The notes under the pieces are model-generated. The model was not told the DNA's origin and made no database searches. It saw only the letters and a program-made list of their open reading frames with translations. From Adiantum capillus-veneris (Eukaryota > Streptophyta > Polypodiopsida > Polypodiales > Pteridaceae): a stretch of DNA of 64,000 bases. The translations under genes and the position numbers were made by a program. The stretch's first letter is position 1; the number at the start of each line of letters is the position of its first letter. Positions 1 through 9,907 of the stretch are shown here, piece by piece. The stretch spans positions 153,064,140 to 153,128,139 of the forward strand of contig CM043955.1 in NCBI GenBank assembly GCA_014529385.2, given 5' to 3'.

Positions 1-40
1 TTTTCGGCGCCCTCAAGCAAAGAGCAGGTAACGCTCTCCC

Positions 41-87
<47 letters not shown>

Positions 88-117
88 CTTTTACACACAC
101 ACACACACACACACACG
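41..117. repeat. (CT)n followed by (CA)n microsatellite
   Basis: An almost uninterrupted CT run is followed after a short T-rich spacer by a CA run. All open frames across it encode only Ser-Leu or Thr-His dipeptide repeats, so I do not call a gene. Confidence 0.95.
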
Positions 118-195
118 AGGAGAGGAAGGAGAGCCAGGTATGCTCCTTCCCTCTCCTCATTCTCATGTTCCCTTCCCCTCTTTCTCTCTCCCTCG

Positions 196-238
196 CTCTC
201 TCTCTCACACACACACATACACACACACACATAGTGTT

Positions 239-300
<62 letters not shown>
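196..300. repeat. (CA)n and (GA)n compound microsatellite
   Basis: CA repeats with a few TA steps are followed by a GA run of about 50 bp. Together with the preceding CT/CA block this makes an imperfect inverted arrangement (CT then GA, CA then TG on the other strand) that could fold back. Confidence 0.9.
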
Positions 301-525
301 TGCAAAAACGCACACACATACATAAACAAAGAATGCACACACACATTGAGAGAGAAAAAGAGAGAGAGAGCATGCATAAACAAAAAACGCACGCATTGAG
401 AGAGGAAAAGAGAGAGAGAACATGCATAAACAAAAAACGCACACATTGAGAGAGGAAAAGAGAAAGAAAACATGCATACGATCCAAAAAAACGCACACAC
501 ATTGAGAGAGAAAGAAAGAGAAACT
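301..525 (+). repeat. Minisatellite with ~55-bp unit
   Basis: Four imperfect head-to-tail units each contain a 'cataaacaaaaaacgcac' type block, then 'acattgagagag' and a GA-rich tail. Spacing is regular at roughly 50-60 bp and the units have diverged from each other by substitutions and GA-length changes. Confidence 0.8.
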
Positions 526-782
526 AAGGGAGCGTCGTAGGAAACTAATTAAAATTAAAAGACCTAAAGATCTAGCCGACGAGGAGTTGAACTGAAGACC
601 TATTATTCAAGAGAGAAATGGCATAATCAATCTATCATACTTGGCATGGGTGATAGAAAGGTTATACCATTTATCTCTTTTTATTGGCACACACATCCAC
701 ACACGCGCACACACACAGGAAGAAGAGAGTTATAACGTCGTAGGAAACTATCTTAAAAGACGTTAAAGATTAGGTTATATGT

Positions 783-837
783 AGACTTACATTAAATTAG
801 ATTTAGGTTTATTTTTAACTAGATTTACGTTTATTTA
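783..837 (+). repeat. 55-bp direct repeat, left copy
   Basis: AT-rich sequence starting 'agacttacattaaattag' and ending 'ttattta'. It is nearly identical in sequence and equal in length to 1086-1140. The two copies bracket the HMA gene fragment. Confidence 0.8.
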
Positions 838-870
838 AGCTAGATTTAGATTTACGTTATATTAGATTAG

Positions 871-1069
871 ATGCGGGTCTCCATAGACTGCGATGCCTGC
901 ATGAAGCGGGTGAAGAAAGCCCTCAATGGAATATAGGGTATTGCTGCCTTCACTCATGGTGGGCTCCGTCGATCCAAAAGTACTGGTGAAATGTCTTCAG
1001 AAGATAAGGAAGAAGGTGGATCTTCAGGGCGGCAAGAGTCACTACATCCCCGACACAATGACCATCTAG
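871..1069 (+). pseudogene. Heavy-metal-associated (HMA) domain gene fragment
   Basis: From an ATG at 871 the frame reads MRVSIDCDACMKRVKKALNG, the metal-binding start of a plant HMA domain. The metal-binding CxxC is present as CDAC, and the following basic helix is typical. A TAG stops this frame at 934-936. The domain resumes in another frame with VDPKVLVKCLQKIRKK, matching the family's second half, and ends at a TAG at 1067-1069. In HIPP/HIPP-like proteins this domain binds copper, zinc or cadmium in metal handling. Here at least one stop and one frameshift break it, and neither a C-terminal isoprenylation (CaaX) region nor other exons were seen. It lies between two 55-bp direct repeats just upstream of the CACTA transposase, so it may be a captured gene fragment. 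The HMA assignment is fairly secure; the origin is inference. Confidence 0.7.
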
Positions 1070-1085
1070 ACAACCTCTAGTCATT

Positions 1086-1140
1086 AGACTTACGTTAAAT
1101 TAGATTTAGCTTTATTTTTAGTTAGATTTACGCTTATTTA
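1086..1140 (+). repeat. 55-bp direct repeat, right copy
   Basis: Partner of 783-837: same AT-rich text with a handful of substitutions. Short motifs of the same kind (ttagatttacgtt) also occur between 838 and 868 and at 1136-1147. Confidence 0.8.
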
Positions 1141-1437
1141 CGTTAGATCGAGTCCACGCAAGAATTACTTACGGTTTAGGGTTTAGAGTTAGACGAACAG
1201 TGAAAAGATCTACTGTGAAAAGATGTTAAGATGAAGTGAGGTGCTACAGCTAGAGAAGAGGCAAAGGGATTTTGTCCACTACATGCAGTATCATGTAGAC
1301 GTGGGTGTCTATATTTCTTGTACCCACAAATATAGGTATTGACCAATAAAGACGAGATTATAACCCGGTGGTTCTGATCTCCGTGCACCTCTAGACCGAG
1401 GTGTGCGGGGATTGGACATGACTAGAGAATGTGAGGT

Positions 1438-1439
<2 letters not shown>

Positions 1440-1498
<59 letters not shown>
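1440..1498. repeat. (GA)n microsatellite; flanks without gene
   Basis: A GA run of about 59 bp. The stretch 1141-1563 around it shows no gene I can support. No CACTA-type subterminal motif or 'CACTACAA' terminus was seen here, although this is where the 5' end of the downstream transposon would be expected. Confidence 0.9.
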
Positions 1499-1501
<3 letters not shown>

Positions 1502-1563
1502 GACGAAGAATGCCAATAGAATATTAAATTTGTTGTCTAGGTTATAAGTTTTTTATCCTCATT

Positions 1564-4500
1564 ATGAGTAGCGACGAGGATGTGGGACCGTCCAACCGAA
1601 ACACCTATCTCTCAAGGAGGGTCTTATGTCCTTGTAATCAATGCAAGCATGCTGTGCGACGGACAAGACGTGTTTCTTTGCAGCACGTTCGCGAATTTGG
1701 CGAGTTCGATCCATCTATTATAGATCGAGTTGTTGCCAATTATAACTCGTCGGACTCTGACGCTGGCCAACAAGCAGCAATCTTGCAACCCAATAGACGT
1801 ATTCGCAGGCGCTTTGGTCAAGCAGCATATGTGAGGCCACAAGATGTAGCCTCTGACAGCTCGGGGGATGATCATGCAGAGCACATTCCCAACGAGGCAA
1901 TGTTTGAGCCCGAGATTGATGAAATGATCGAGACGATCATGGATTCAGAAAGGCTTATCTATAATGATATGAAAAGTGAAGCCGATACATCATTGTATAA
2001 TGGAGCACGTATGTCTAGATTGAAAGCACTCCTGGTTCTTCTCAACATGCAGGCAAAGTTTGGATGGAGTGACACTAGCGTCACAGCGCTTTTCAGGTGA
2101 TCTATTACAATTAGTTTACTTTAATAGAACTCTAAATGTATAATGATCTGATAGATTTTTACACGACTGTATCATATTTTTATGTTGTGTAGATTGCTGA
2201 AAGAGCACATTCTACCAGCTGACAATGTGATGCCAGATTCCCGAGATGAAGCAAGAAAGATTTTGCGAAACTTGGGGATGGATTACAATTCTATCCACGC
2301 TTGTCCTAATGACTGCATTCTTTTCAGAGGGGAATACACAGACATGGAGAAGTGTCCGAAATGTGATTCCGAAAGATATCGAGTAGATCTCCATGGGACA
2401 AAAATTCCACAAAAGGTTTTGCGACATTTTCCTTTGCTTCCTCGCATCAAGCATTTCTTCGAATGTAAGTCCATGGCCGCCCTAGCATCATGGCATGAGG
2501 AGAATAAATCTTCGGATGGTGTGCTACGAATTCCTGCAGATTGCGCAGCCTGGAAACATATAGATGGAACATGGTCGGATTTTGCCAGGGAAGCTCGAAA
2601 TTTGCGCTTAGGCCTGGCTATGGATGGCGTAAATCCATTTGGTCAAAGATCAACATCTTACAGTGTATGGCCCGTTGTCATCGTCAACTACAACATTCCC
2701 CCGTGGTTGACTACGAAGAAGGGGCACCTATGGCTAAGCTTGATTGTGCCAGGGCGATATAAAGTGGGGAATATGGATGTGTATCTTCGTCCACTATTGG
2801 AAGAGCTACAACAATTGTGGATTGGCATAGAGGTGGTGGATATGAGCCGACACACAGGACGACGGAATGCTTTGATCAGAGGTATTCTAATGTGGACCAT
2901 GCATGACTATCCCGGGCTAACAGAATGCTCAGGTGATCTATTGACACTCCTCTCTCAGACACTGTAAATCTTGTTTTTCCCCATAGTTGATCTATTATCA
3001 TGTGTATACATGCAGGGCTTCAAACAAGCGGATACAGAGCATGTGTCACATGTGGACCTAGACTGAATGCACGTAGGGCACCCTCACTGAAGAAGCAAAT
3101 CTACGAAGGTCATCAAGCGTATCTTCCGGAGAATCATGTGTTACGCGACGGCTTTTTGGGAAGAGAGCCACCAAGGATGTCTGCACAAGCATGGTTAGAG
3201 CAGAAGGAGATGTGCGATGACGGATTGCCTCCAGGGATGAAGAGACTATCTCTATGGTACGAGTTACCATACTGGCCCCGACTCGTGATCAATCACTTGC
3301 TCGATCCAATGCACATATTCAAGAATGTGGGTAATCTACTATGGGACCATTTGACCGGCAAGAAAGATACTTTGGGAGCCAGAGTTGACCTTAGAAATGT
3401 GGATCGTATGGAGCAATATTGGCCGCAAACAGCGTCTGATGGATCGATAAAACTTCCTAAAGCACCATGGATTTTCACAGGAGCCCAAGAACGCAAAGTA
3501 AAAGAGGCCATTCGATCTTTGCGGACCCCCACTGGCGTAATGCACTCGCTCCGAACGTGTTTTACTAAAGAAGGAAAGCTTACCGGTTTGAAGTCACACG
3601 ATTGGCATAAAATGTGTCAGGTACGTTCATAGTGGACTTTAATATCATTGCATAAAATGTGGACTTTAATATCATTGCTGCACATACTTTACAGTTTATT
3701 TTACCGGTTGCCATTGAGGGATGTTTGTCTCTCGACATCCGTAACACAATCTTCAAACTTGCAAAGCTGGTGCAATGGATCTCACAAAAGGAGATCGACG
3801 TAGACTCCATACCATTCGCCAAACTAAATGCTGCGGAGCTTGTGTGCATGTTTGAGAAACATTTTCCTACTACAATGCTAACCATTCAGGTGCATCTTCT
3901 TATTCACATAGTTGATGAGGTGGAAATAACTGGCACAGTTCATTCCAGATGGATGTTCTTCTTAGAGCGTTTCATGAAAACGCTTAAGGGATATGTGCGT
4001 CAAAAGGCACGTCCGGAGGGTAGCATGGCAGAAGGTTGGTTGGTATCAGAGTCCCTAGTGTACATTGGAGAGTGGCTAGACGGATTTGATAAATCCCGGG
4101 ACACGCTATGGCGAACCATAGATGATGAGCGCATATCTGGGATTGTCATGTGCAATCTCGGTGTTGAGAAGAAGATGACGGAAGATCTAGAGGCTAAAAT
4201 CAACCGATTTTGCATGCTTCACAATCCAGTGCTGCAAAAGTGGATTTCACAATATGAGGATGCAAAGCAAGAGCGACAAAGGGCACGAATCGAGTGGAGA
4301 CGGGGAAGACGACCACCGATGCACTATCCAGCGGTTCTGGAGAGCCTACCAACCTTCATGAGCTTAAGATGGTTGCACAACCAATTGAAAAGCGCACAAC
4401 AATGCGGTGACGAAGTGACTGAAGAAGAGTGGGAGTACTCTCGGGGTTGCGCGACCAAGGTAAGTTTGCAATGTACGACTAGCAAGTGACTTTATTTATA

Positions 4501-5292
4501 AACGTTTGAACGGCCACTCATAATCTTTGTTCGTTGTAGTATAAGTCATACACAGCAGCATGGTGTAAAGGTCGACATTTTAGGGTGGAACGAATCGACA
4601 AAAAGCGTTTTACTCAAGATTGTGGAATCATGGCAAAATTTGAACAGTCTAGTCGACGACGTTCCTCTGATGCAGATCCCGTGGTGGCGGAACTCACTTA
4701 CTTCGGCACGCTGCAAGAGATTTTGAGGATCGATTACAGAGGATTTTTTGTCGACTTGTTCGACGTGCAATGGTTCAAGATAATCATGGAGGGTCGAAAC
4801 GCTACTGTGCGTAGAGGAGAGTCTGGTTTTCTTGAGGTGGATTCTACTAAGAAATGGACTGACCTAAGAGACACTTTCGTACTACCCGAGCATTGTGAAC
4901 AAGTAAGTATATAAATAGTTAACATCCCCCTTTTACAAGTTATGTGCTTGAAAGCTCTCATGTAAGTTATGTGGCTCTGGCAGGTAGTATTTCATCCTAC
5001 AAAGTCTACATCAAACTGGTGGTACGTCATAGAGGTAGCCCCTCGTAGTGCAAGGACGTATGAAGGCTACCATGTGCCAATCACAACGACATCAATGGAG
5101 GAGATCAGAGAAGATGCTCAATCAGAAGCCGCTGCGGTGGTGCCAGACGAGCATCAAGATGCTACTACTCTATATGGGGTGCATGCAGAGGAGCTACAAA
5201 ATGAAACAGAGGATATGTGTTTAAACAGAGAGCTCTATATAGATATAGGAAGTTATGCTGAGTTATGCGAGGATGAGAGAGAGATCTCTTAA
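1564..5292 (+). CDS. CACTA transposase (TNP2 + DUF4218 + DUF4216 type), six exons
   Basis: Predicted exons 1564-2096, 2193-2932, 3016-3620, 3695-4459, 4540-4902 and 4984-5292 all have GT-AG borders and join in frame without a stop, giving roughly 1100 residues. Exon 1 has an N-terminal zinc-type motif (CPCNQCKH). Exons 2-3 hold the tnp2 transposase core (CPKC, a LYFNY/IVNYNIPPW-like segment, and CSGLQTSGYRACVTCGPRLN across the splice). Exon 4 is DUF4218-like (HIVDEVEITGTVHSRWMFF). Exons 5-6 are DUF4216-like (a GFFVDLFDVQWFKI region, then WWYVIEV). The protein should cut and move CACTA elements by binding their ends in the nucleus. The order and length fit the family. A 25-27-bp tandem duplication lies in intron 3 (3633-3682). 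Exon borders are my own prediction from splice consensus and domain continuity. Confidence 0.85.
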
Positions 5293-5564
5293 AGCCACAA
5301 ATATTGTATTTGAACAATTTTGCTCCGTGCTGTAAAAGCTCTAGCTCTCTAAGTAGCTTCCATGGTGTGTAACGCTCTTTTCTACTCGTGCTCACATCTT
5401 TTGATTGAAAATTCTGAGTTTTCGACTTGCCTCTTCTACCACTCGATTCATTGCGTCATTGTATTTATATGCGTCATTACGTCATTGTATTTAATGGTCT
5501 TTGCGTCATTGTCTACTCTATTCATTCAATATTAAGTTTAAATATTCGTGTGTTTAATGCAGGT

Positions 5565-6878
5565 ATGGATGATGAGGAGTTTCTTTCTTCTTTGTCACCG
5601 CAGCAGAGACAGTGGTACGTGGAGCGTCATCGCTCTGGCGCATCATCGTGCGTTCCTACACCATCCGCATCTCCCTCTCTTTCGGAGCATTCGGCGCGCT
5701 CCGAAGCTTCGGCGTCGACGAGACGAGCGTCACACTCGTCTAGACACCGGCGCTCTAGTGGTGGCGGTGGCGGTTGTTGTGGGGATTCCGCCACCGATGC
5801 CTCCACACCGCCTCGTGTTCGACGAGGCTCTTTACCCTCCCCTTCTTTGCCCGCCCCCACACCAGCCACAGCATCGCCGTCTACGCCAGGTTTTGCACGG
5901 TTGACTGTTCCTAGAAGCTACACACCTCTACCTACTCCGCCAGGAGCCACCCCACTCGACACTCCTCGCTTCGGCGCCCAGACGCCGATGGAGACACCTG
6001 ACGTCCGTACCCCCATCGACACGCCGCTAGAGACCCCTGCCGGGACACCCAGGTTCACGCGTCACCGGCCAGAGGGCTTGCCTTACTCCGTCGACATCAG
6101 CGGCGGCATCATCATGGATGATGACGGCAAGAAGGTGATCTCGCGCATGCGTGGTCTTTGCTCTCAGCTGTTTAGACACTATATACTAAACAAATGGAGT
6201 GAAGTACCAAGTGATTTAAAAAACAGAGTCATCAGCATACTTCATGATGAGTTTCCCGTTCCAACACGGGATCAGCGCTTCAATGAAGACCTGATGAAGA
6301 TTCGAATGCGCGAATACTGCAAACACAAGCGTTCCGAAGTGCAAAAAGCAATCAAGAATGGGTGGAATAGGCCAGATTGGCTGGCCAAAGAAGATTGGAA
6401 GAATGCGAAGAAAGCAGCGCGCGAGAATCTCGACAAGTGGAAGCAACAAAAGGATGCAGCCAGAGCGCGAGTAGAGGCAGGGAGCTCGCACCACTTGGGG
6501 AGCGGTGGATGGGCATCATTTGAGGCCGATTTTGTAAGTCTTTTCACATTGCTCTTTATGCATGTTCGATAGTTTAGGGTTTATGAGTTTTTTAGTTCTA
6601 ACATAATGAAATCTTTGTATGTTTTGACAGTGGTCGATGACAGGACGTGATCCCACACCGTACGAGCGCGAGTACGCAGGCAGGAAGGGCTTAAACGCCC
6701 TGATGGACATTCTCAGTTCTCGCGGCGGCATGGTTAGTATTAGGGTTTACTCTTTTTTATTTTTTGTATTGTTTTATAAATGTCGTTATATGTTTATATT
6801 TACTGAAAACTGTCTTATTGTCTTTTTTTGCAGAATCCGACAGATACGCCGCTTGGACGCGATGAGACGTCTGATTAA
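5565..6878 (+). CDS. CACTA second gene (plant Ptta/En/Spm transposase-like, TNPA-type), three exons
   Basis: Predicted exons 5565-6533, 6631-6732 and 6834-6878 have GT-AG junctions and stay in frame to TAA. The N-terminal ~190 residues are low-complexity, rich in Ser, Pro, Thr and Arg, with a TPLDTPRFGAQTP-like repeat. The C-terminal half is the conserved part: a helix-rich domain with LFRHYILNKWSEVPSDLKN, a WNRPDWLAKEDW segment, many Lys/Arg, and the HLGSGGWASFEADF motif characteristic of these CACTA accessory proteins. By analogy with maize TNPA it should bind the subterminal repeats and assist excision. It begins about 270 bp after the transposase stop in the same orientation. The first ATG follows a 'tgcag' acceptor-like site, so a non-coding 5' exon is possible. 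It ends about 360 bp before the motif array it would be expected to bind. Confidence 0.75.
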
Positions 6879-7196
6879 ACGACGTCAGTTTAGCTGTAGC
6901 TAGATAGCATTAGTTTAGGGTTTCTCATAGCTTATGTATCATGAGACGGATTTTATACGTCTTTTTGAACCATGTATATTATTACATTTGTCACCGCAAT
7001 TCCTTTTGCCAATCAATTCTTTATGCCTATGATGTTGTACAATTGTCATTATTACATTTGCCAATCAATTCAGTTTGTCTATGATGTGTACAATTGTCAA
7101 TTTTGCAAACAATGCGTCTTGTGGGTGACTATTTTGGGTCTATTATTTACCTTTGCACTTTTTTTAAAAAGTGAATCAAGTACAATATGGTTGATG

Positions 7197-7225
7197 GGTG
7201 GCAGGGCATTCAATGCCCTGCCACC
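7197..7225. repeat. Perfect 14-bp-arm hairpin in the CACTA 3' region
   Basis: GGTGGCAGGGCATT (7197-7210) and AATGCCCTGCCACC (7212-7225) are exact reverse complements separated by one C. A run of A follows at once, so in RNA it looks like a stem with an adjacent A tract. Confidence 0.9.
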
Positions 7226-7243
7226 AAAAAAATATTCTCTCAG

Positions 7244-7456
7244 GCGTCGCTATAAGCGTCGCTATTTATGGCTCTGTAGCGTCGCTATATGCGTCGCTAT
7301 ACTCTTCTGTGAGGGCGTCGCTATCTGCGTCGCTATAGGCGTCGCTATGAGCGTCGCTATATAGCGACGCCTATAGCGACAGCTATAGCGACGCCTATAG
7401 CAACGCAGATAGCGACGCTCTCGTAGCGACGCTTTTAGCGACGGTTATAGCGACGC
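7244..7456. repeat. CACTA subterminal motif array: 8 forward and 8 reverse copies of GCGTCGCTAT
   Basis: The motif GCGTCGCTAT occurs eight times in forward orientation between 7244 and 7360. The reverse complement ATAGCGACGC, exact or with one or two changes, occurs eight times between 7361 and 7456. The switch point is a perfect 20-bp palindrome at 7351-7370 (gcgtcgctatatagcgacgc). Arrays of short motifs near the ends are the known binding sites of TNPA-type proteins in En/Spm elements. Similar partial motifs (ccgtcgctaa) continue to about 7500. Confidence 0.9.
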
Positions 7457-7513
7457 CGGGGGTTATAAAAACCCAGTGTATTTCCGTCGCTAAGAGCGTC
7501 ACAAGAGCACACA

Positions 7514-7526
7514 ACCTCTTGTAGTG
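7514..7526 (-). repeat. CACTA 3' terminal inverted repeat
   Basis: The sequence ACCTCTTGTAGTG is the reverse complement of CACTACAAGAGGT, the canonical CACTA element start. The matching left end was not found in the window. Confidence 0.8.
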
Positions 7527-7685
7527 CAAGTTGTTTGAGACTTCCTAAAGATAGCGCATTGTAACACAATATAATTTTTTGTGCCAAGAGAAGACAACCA
7601 GTCAAAAGTGAGAAACATAATGTACTCACTGTTTTGATAAAAAATGTACTATTTTTTGGCATCGACAATATACATTGGAGCTTCT

Positions 7686-9319
7686 CTATTCTTCATCTTC
7701 ATCAGAAAAAGTTACAAAATATTCTGGCCTTTTTGCATGTTGTGTCTTATCGTCTTCTTCATGCCTTGGTCTTTTGGAACCTAGTCCTGCAGGTGCGTTT
7801 GTCGACAGTACATTTGTCTCCACCTCCACAGCCACAAGAGACATTTCTTCAGTAGGCAGATGCGCAATCGGTTGTTTATTGCGAAACATAGCATGCTTGT
7901 CATACTCTAGTAATTGCACAGGGTCACTGATTTCGCATGCCAAACCATATGCTGCTTGGATCAAAAAATAGCGACTACGCAAACCATACATTCCTGGCAT
8001 TTAGCCAAACATATACAATGCGGCCTTTTTTTCTAAAAGCATTATTTTATCTGCGTTCCACCTAATGACGGCCCCTCCTAAATATCTTGAAAGTTTCTTC
8101 AACGTCATCAAGGGTAGCTCCGCGTTGTCATTGGAGAAGGACAAATGGAAGACCAAAAAACTTGGATACTTAAGATTCTTTAAGTATTGGCCGAGAGAGG
8201 AATTCTTCCCTAAATCTCCCATGCCTCGTCCACGAGGGCGAGGAATGAAGGCTTCATCATAGACCACCAACTGCACAAATTAAAGTTATGAAATGAGATA
8301 AGTAGAAAACAAAAAGGTAAGGCAAATAAAAAAAGATTACCTTCTGGTTTTCATCTTCCTCAAGAAAGTCCTCATTCCATAGGTTGATGCCGCCCTAATA
8401 TCCAGTGGGCGCATTGGAGGTTGAGGCCAAAGATGATAAAGAAGTGCTTGCCTTACACATTTCTTCAATCCCTAGCTTTTTTTGCACTTCCATGAACTCC
8501 TTTTTTGTTGGAAGCGTGCGCTCATACCTAGAAACATCATTGTAAATCATCACAAGTGCACTTGCGGGGTCAAAGAACTCATCGTCATTTACATGGGCAT
8601 CTATAACAGAATACTTTTCGTGCTTAGGGTCAATGAAAACATTATCTTCTTCGAGATTCTGTGACACAATGGCAAGGCAATAGTTCTATCGAAGGTCAAA
8701 AAGCTCCATAATGTCGTTAAGCATGACATACTGCAAATCACCAATAGGTATGGTAGGTAGAACACTAATAGGCAAACACCCTCCTGAAGCTGGACTCCCT
8801 CTGAAAACTACAAGGCAAGGCTTCCCCGAGACTTGGGCTCTTGACCCTCCCTAGTCTGATTCTCTAGCGAGGCCTCTACAGCATCAACATGCTCATCCAA
8901 AATTAAATGTAAATATAAAATAAAACCTTCATAATATTCAGCCACTCGACACTTGGGGTTATGAAGTGTACACTTGTAGTCTGTTATCCGCAAGTGCATT
9001 GGTAGCTTAAGGCACTCCTAGAAAATATGTGTTTCTTGGAGGAGTTTGAATTGAAATCCTTCATGTGAACAAAATGAACTCCTTGTATCTCGACAATGCC
9101 ACCAGGCGTTTGTTGTTGGTAGGTTTGGTCAAAACCTGATAGGTAATGTTGCACGGAGACAATCCACTCATGCAAAGAAAAATCTGGATTGAACATCGGC
9201 CTGATCTCTGTCTTGCGTTGTTGAAGCCCAATGCGGTATAGAAAATTAGATAGTTTGTCTTGGGGGGCATCCTCAGAGCAAGGCACTTCCTCCTCTGCTT
9301 CAACATTGAAGGGGTCCAT
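7686..9319 (-). pseudogene. Unidentified multi-exon gene, copy 1 (with 5' end)
   Basis: Reading down from an ATG at 9319 (MDPFNVEAEEEVPCSEDAPQ), coding blocks run through a segment with DYKCTLHNPKCRVAEYYEGF, then NLEEDNVFIDPKHEKYSVID, an intron at about 8281-8339, and a last exon with PRPRGRGMGDLGKNSSLGQY and YLGGAVIRWNADKIM. It ends in an acidic tail (FSDEDEE) with the stop at 7686-7688. A basic KRPRHEEDD stretch near the end could be a nuclear signal. I do not recognise the family. Lesions include a TAG after SLAL near 8808, a one-base change near 8780, stops near 8400 and 8000, and a frame change near 9022. A TTTTCTAG just before that frame change could instead be an intron acceptor. A TATA-like box sits 57 bp upstream of the ATG. 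The copy at 10848-12236 is highly similar. Confidence 0.6.
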
Positions 9320-9907
9320 AACGGAAATTCAAAAGCAAAGATAGACAAGAGAGCGGGAAAATGGAGAGCAAGTCATATTTATAGGACTTTCGAGGACAAT
9401 GATGGCATCAATTGACGTGCATCATGGGGCGGCCTGCATCATGCAGTCGCCGTGATGATTACACCATGTATCAGCCATCGTGGAATGGTTGCGCCACAAC
9501 GCGAAACTGGTGCCGCCACACCAGAAAAGCACCACTATCGTGTTTTGGCGCGACAACTTGTTGTCGCGTCATAACGCAACATACCGTTGTTGCTAGGACA
9601 ACCTGTTGGGGCGCTTCTTTCCTCGTCGTGCCACATCACCAATAGGCAATGCCACTAATTTCGGGACCACCAATATCGGTTGAGTCTCGATGTGCCACGT
9701 GGCGCGTAATCATTATGCTCGCATGCTTCCCGTCATACGTCACAATGTCGTGATTAATGCAGCCGCCTCTTCTCATTATACTTATTCCGCTAATATAAAC
9801 ACCCCCCCCTTTTTTCCTCATCGTTTTTTCCGAAGTGTCTCTAGTCACTCTGCCTTTTTACCCACATCCAGATTTCCATATTTCCTCGCATTCTCCTCGT
9901 TCAGGTC
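9320..9907. promoter_or_regulatory. Putative divergent promoter between the unidentified gene and the H3-like gene
   Basis: This 588-bp spacer separates two head-to-head start codons (9319 minus, 9908 plus). On the minus strand TATAAATA lies at 9376-9383, 57 bp from the ATG. On the plus strand TATAAAC lies at 9794-9800, 108 bp from the ATG, followed by a C/T-rich tract. No long ORF in it is credible. Its middle is GC-richer than its flanks and holds several short near-palindromic CG-containing words. Promoter function is inferred from position and TATA spacing only. Confidence 0.4.

Larger units (their letters stand above)
1564..7526 (+). mobile_element. CACTA (En/Spm-like) DNA transposon, 3' end intact, 5' end not found
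   Basis: The element carries the two genes typical of plant CACTA transposons: a TNP2/TNPD-type transposase and a Transposase_24-type (Ptta/En/Spm) second gene. These are followed by a perfect hairpin, a dense array of a 10-bp motif in both orientations, and a terminus reading ACCTCTTGTAGTG, the reverse complement of a CACTACAAGAGGT CACTA end. The element ends at 7526; the next three bases (CAA) could be one copy of the 3-bp target duplication. I searched 1-1563 by eye for a matching CACTACAAGAGG end and for the subterminal motif and found neither. The start given is therefore the transposase start codon, not the true element boundary. Both genes lack visible stops, so the proteins may be functional even if the element is end-truncated. 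Confidence 0.85.

Noticed and set aside
41-502. Long minus-strand ORF (153 codons) and overlapping plus-strand ORFs
   Set aside because: They consist of translated CT/GA and CA/GT repeats; no codon bias, domain or splice signal.
301-525. Possible CRISPR-like array
   Set aside because: The units are head-to-tail tandem repeats without unique spacers, and the context is a plant nuclear genome.
7244-7456. Possible CRISPR or centromeric satellite
   Set aside because: The motif is 10 bp, occurs in both orientations and sits directly inside a CACTA 3' end, which explains it as a subterminal array.
9412-9645. Plus-strand ORF of 77 codons in the divergent spacer
   Set aside because: No family features and a composition like non-coding GC-rich promoter DNA.
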